This document shows positions 62,889-64,000 of a DNA stretch of 64,000 nt, in pieces (the stretch's first letter is position 1; the number at the start of each line of letters is the position of its first letter). The notes under the pieces were generated by a model that did not search any database, was not told where the DNA came from, and saw only the letters and a program-made list of their open reading frames with translations. Source of the DNA: Lysobacteraceae bacterium PS02340. Lineage in GTDB: Bacteria; Pseudomonadota; Gammaproteobacteria; Xanthomonadales; Xanthomonadaceae. Where the stretch lies: NCBI GenBank assembly GCA_029959605.1, contig JASCOC010000006.1, forward strand, positions 120,972 to 184,971, in the 5' to 3' direction. The position numbers were made by a program, and so were the translations under genes.

Positions 62889-63856
62889 CGTGTCACCATT
62901 CCGAGCAGTTGGCGGGACGCGGGGGCGTCCTCGACCAGGGTCTTCTTCATTCGATCGAGTTCTTCCGCGCCTTGGCGCGGCACCGCCGCGTCACGCACGA
63001 AAGCGGAAAAATCCTGTCGCGCATCGCGTGCGCAGATACCGCCGTTGACGCAGTACTCGGTCATCAGCGCGCCGTCGGCGCTGCAGTCCAGACCCAGATC
63101 GCATGCGGCCAGTTGCCAGGCCAGCGCATGGACCTGGGTGCCGGCGACCGTATCGGCGAGCGCCACATCACCGCTCGCCGCGACGCCCATCGCCGGCGAC
63201 AGCGCGACGAAGGCTTCCGGATCGCGCGAAGCCTGCACGCGCTCGACGAGTCCGCGCCGGTAGTCCATGTCGTCCTGCAAGGGCGCGCCCATCGCCAGCA
63301 AGGCCGCTTCGGCAGCGAGACTGCCGGCCTCGGCCGCGTCCTGACGGCGCTCGACCAGCTGCACGAACGTCGGCGCATCGCCGGGCACGAACCGTCCGCA
63401 GCGTGTGCCGATACGGCTGCGGGCCGCGCCCAGCGCGCGCGCCGCGTCGAACTGCAGGCCGTCGATCACGGCACTGTCGCGGGCGAAACCGGCCGGATCG
63501 CGTGCATAACCCGCGCAGTATTCGTCGACGCGGCTCAGGACCCAGCGCGCGTCGGCGTCGCCGGCATCGGCCAGCGGCTGCAGCGCCTGACGGAACGCGA
63601 ACAGATCATCGGCCCGCTCGAACGCGCGCGGCAGCGGGCGCGTCGCAGCGGTCGACCACGCGGCGACACGGTCGGCATCGGTCACCATCGCCGCGTCGGG
63701 CACGGACGCATCGACGAAGCCGCGCGTGTCCACATCGGCATTCCACGCCGCATCGGCGTCGCCAATGGGCGCGCCGGGCACAGCCGGGCGCCACATCGCC
63801 ACGGCGGCGACGAGAGCTCCCAACAGCGCAATGGCGGCGAACACTCGGACGGTCAC
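62885..63856 (-). CDS. Hypothetical secreted or membrane-anchored protein
   Basis: A 323-residue protein with a signal anchor (about 5-22). The rest is Ala/Asp-rich and mostly helical, with an even Cys set (CAGYA, TRCGRF, AACDLGLDC, EYCVNGGICAR) that suggests disulfides in the periplasm. Sel1-like or TPR-like spacing is possible (DAGDADARWVLSRVDEYC) but not convincing. It is coupled to the next hypothetical gene. A TAGAAT box (63946-63941) is 85 bases upstream. No function is assigned. Confidence 0.7.
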   Translation of the reverse strand: MTVRVFAAIALLGALVAAVAMWRPAVPGAPIGDADAAWNADVDTRGFVDASVPDAAMVTDADRVAAWSTAATRPLPRAFERADDLFAFRQALQPLADAGDADARWVLSRVDEYCAGYARDPAGFARDSAVIDGLQFDAARALGAARSRIGTRCGRFVPGDAPTFVQLVERRQDAAEAGSLAAEAALLAMGAPLQDDMDYRRGLVERVQASRDPEAFVALSPAMGVAASGDVALADTVAGTQVHALAWQLAACDLGLDCSADGALMTEYCVNGGICARDARQDFSAFVRDAAVPRQGAEELDRMKKTLVEDAPASRQLLGMVTR

Positions 63857-64000
63857 GTCGGATCCTGCGGCATCCGGCCACCGTGAGCGGTAGGCCGGCC
63901 GGCGCCCATCGCGGTGGCGCTGGCGCGGGTCTGAGCGCGGATTCTAGCCGACCGCGGCGGCCGCCACCCCCGGCCGGCCGCGCCCAGTGCGGCCGGTGCG

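Overview
The window is a GC-rich chromosomal segment from a member of the Xanthomonadaceae, most like Lysobacter, Luteimonas or Stenotrophomonas relatives. The placement rests on a Clp-type CRP homologue beside speD and the trp genes, a PhoPQ pair of the Xanthomonas type, and a metB gene that borders a polysaccharide export permease, which is the known left edge of the O-antigen cluster in this family. There is no prophage, insertion sequence, CRISPR array or plasmid function. Nearly all of it is dense housekeeping and catabolic coding with short intergenic gaps.

Layout. 1-3.6 kb: end of an O-antigen ABC permease, then transsulfuration genes (metB, cbs) and a small DUF465 protein. 4-8.7 kb: two envelope coiled-coil proteins, a PilT/PilU-type ATPase, the last two steps of tyrosine catabolism (maiA, fahA) and a 2OG-Fe oxygenase. 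8.9-11.7 kb: tRNA-Gln, rpsI-rplM, coq7, speD. 11.8-20.2 kb: clp, a GNAT protein and a TauE-type permease face the trp operon trpE-(SIMPL)-trpG-trpD-(monooxygenase)-trpC. Here trpC is fused in frame to a HAD phosphatase, and trpE follows a Trp-codon-rich leader reading frame. 20.2-27.9 kb: lipid kinase, a candidate small RNA, rraA-rpe, an outer-membrane barrel, purC and assorted membrane proteins, with three short dispersed repeats. 28-33.8 kb: a six-gene Mrp/Pha cation/proton antiporter operon with fused subunits A and B. 34-43 kb: homogentisate pathway genes hmgA and hppD with a divergent MarR regulator, then three transporters (MFS, POT, AbgT). 43-53 kb: a large secreted multidomain nuclease, kynA, trpS and small stress proteins. 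53-64 kb: arginase, tRNA-Thr, birA-coaX-SPOR, mtfA, phoPQ with an upstream PepSY protein, dusA and uncharacterised membrane proteins.

How the genes fit together. Tyrosine degradation is complete from 4-hydroxyphenylpyruvate onward but split between two loci 28 kb apart, and the MarR-type protein probably controls hppD through an inverted repeat over its promoter. Tryptophan supply (trp operon), use (trpS) and breakdown (kynA) all lie within the window. The most interesting regulatory signal is the region before trpE. A 47-codon frame with Trp-Arg-Trp-Trp overlaps the trpE start, and an 8-base segment near its beginning is perfectly complementary to the trpE ribosome-binding region. There is no uridine-tailed terminator, so control of translation rather than classical transcription attenuation is suggested. 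Other points worth following are the trpC-HAD fusion, a plus-strand small-RNA candidate with repeated GGA motifs near 21.3 kb, and several genes whose -10-like box lies 6-7 bases before the start codon, as expected for leaderless messages.
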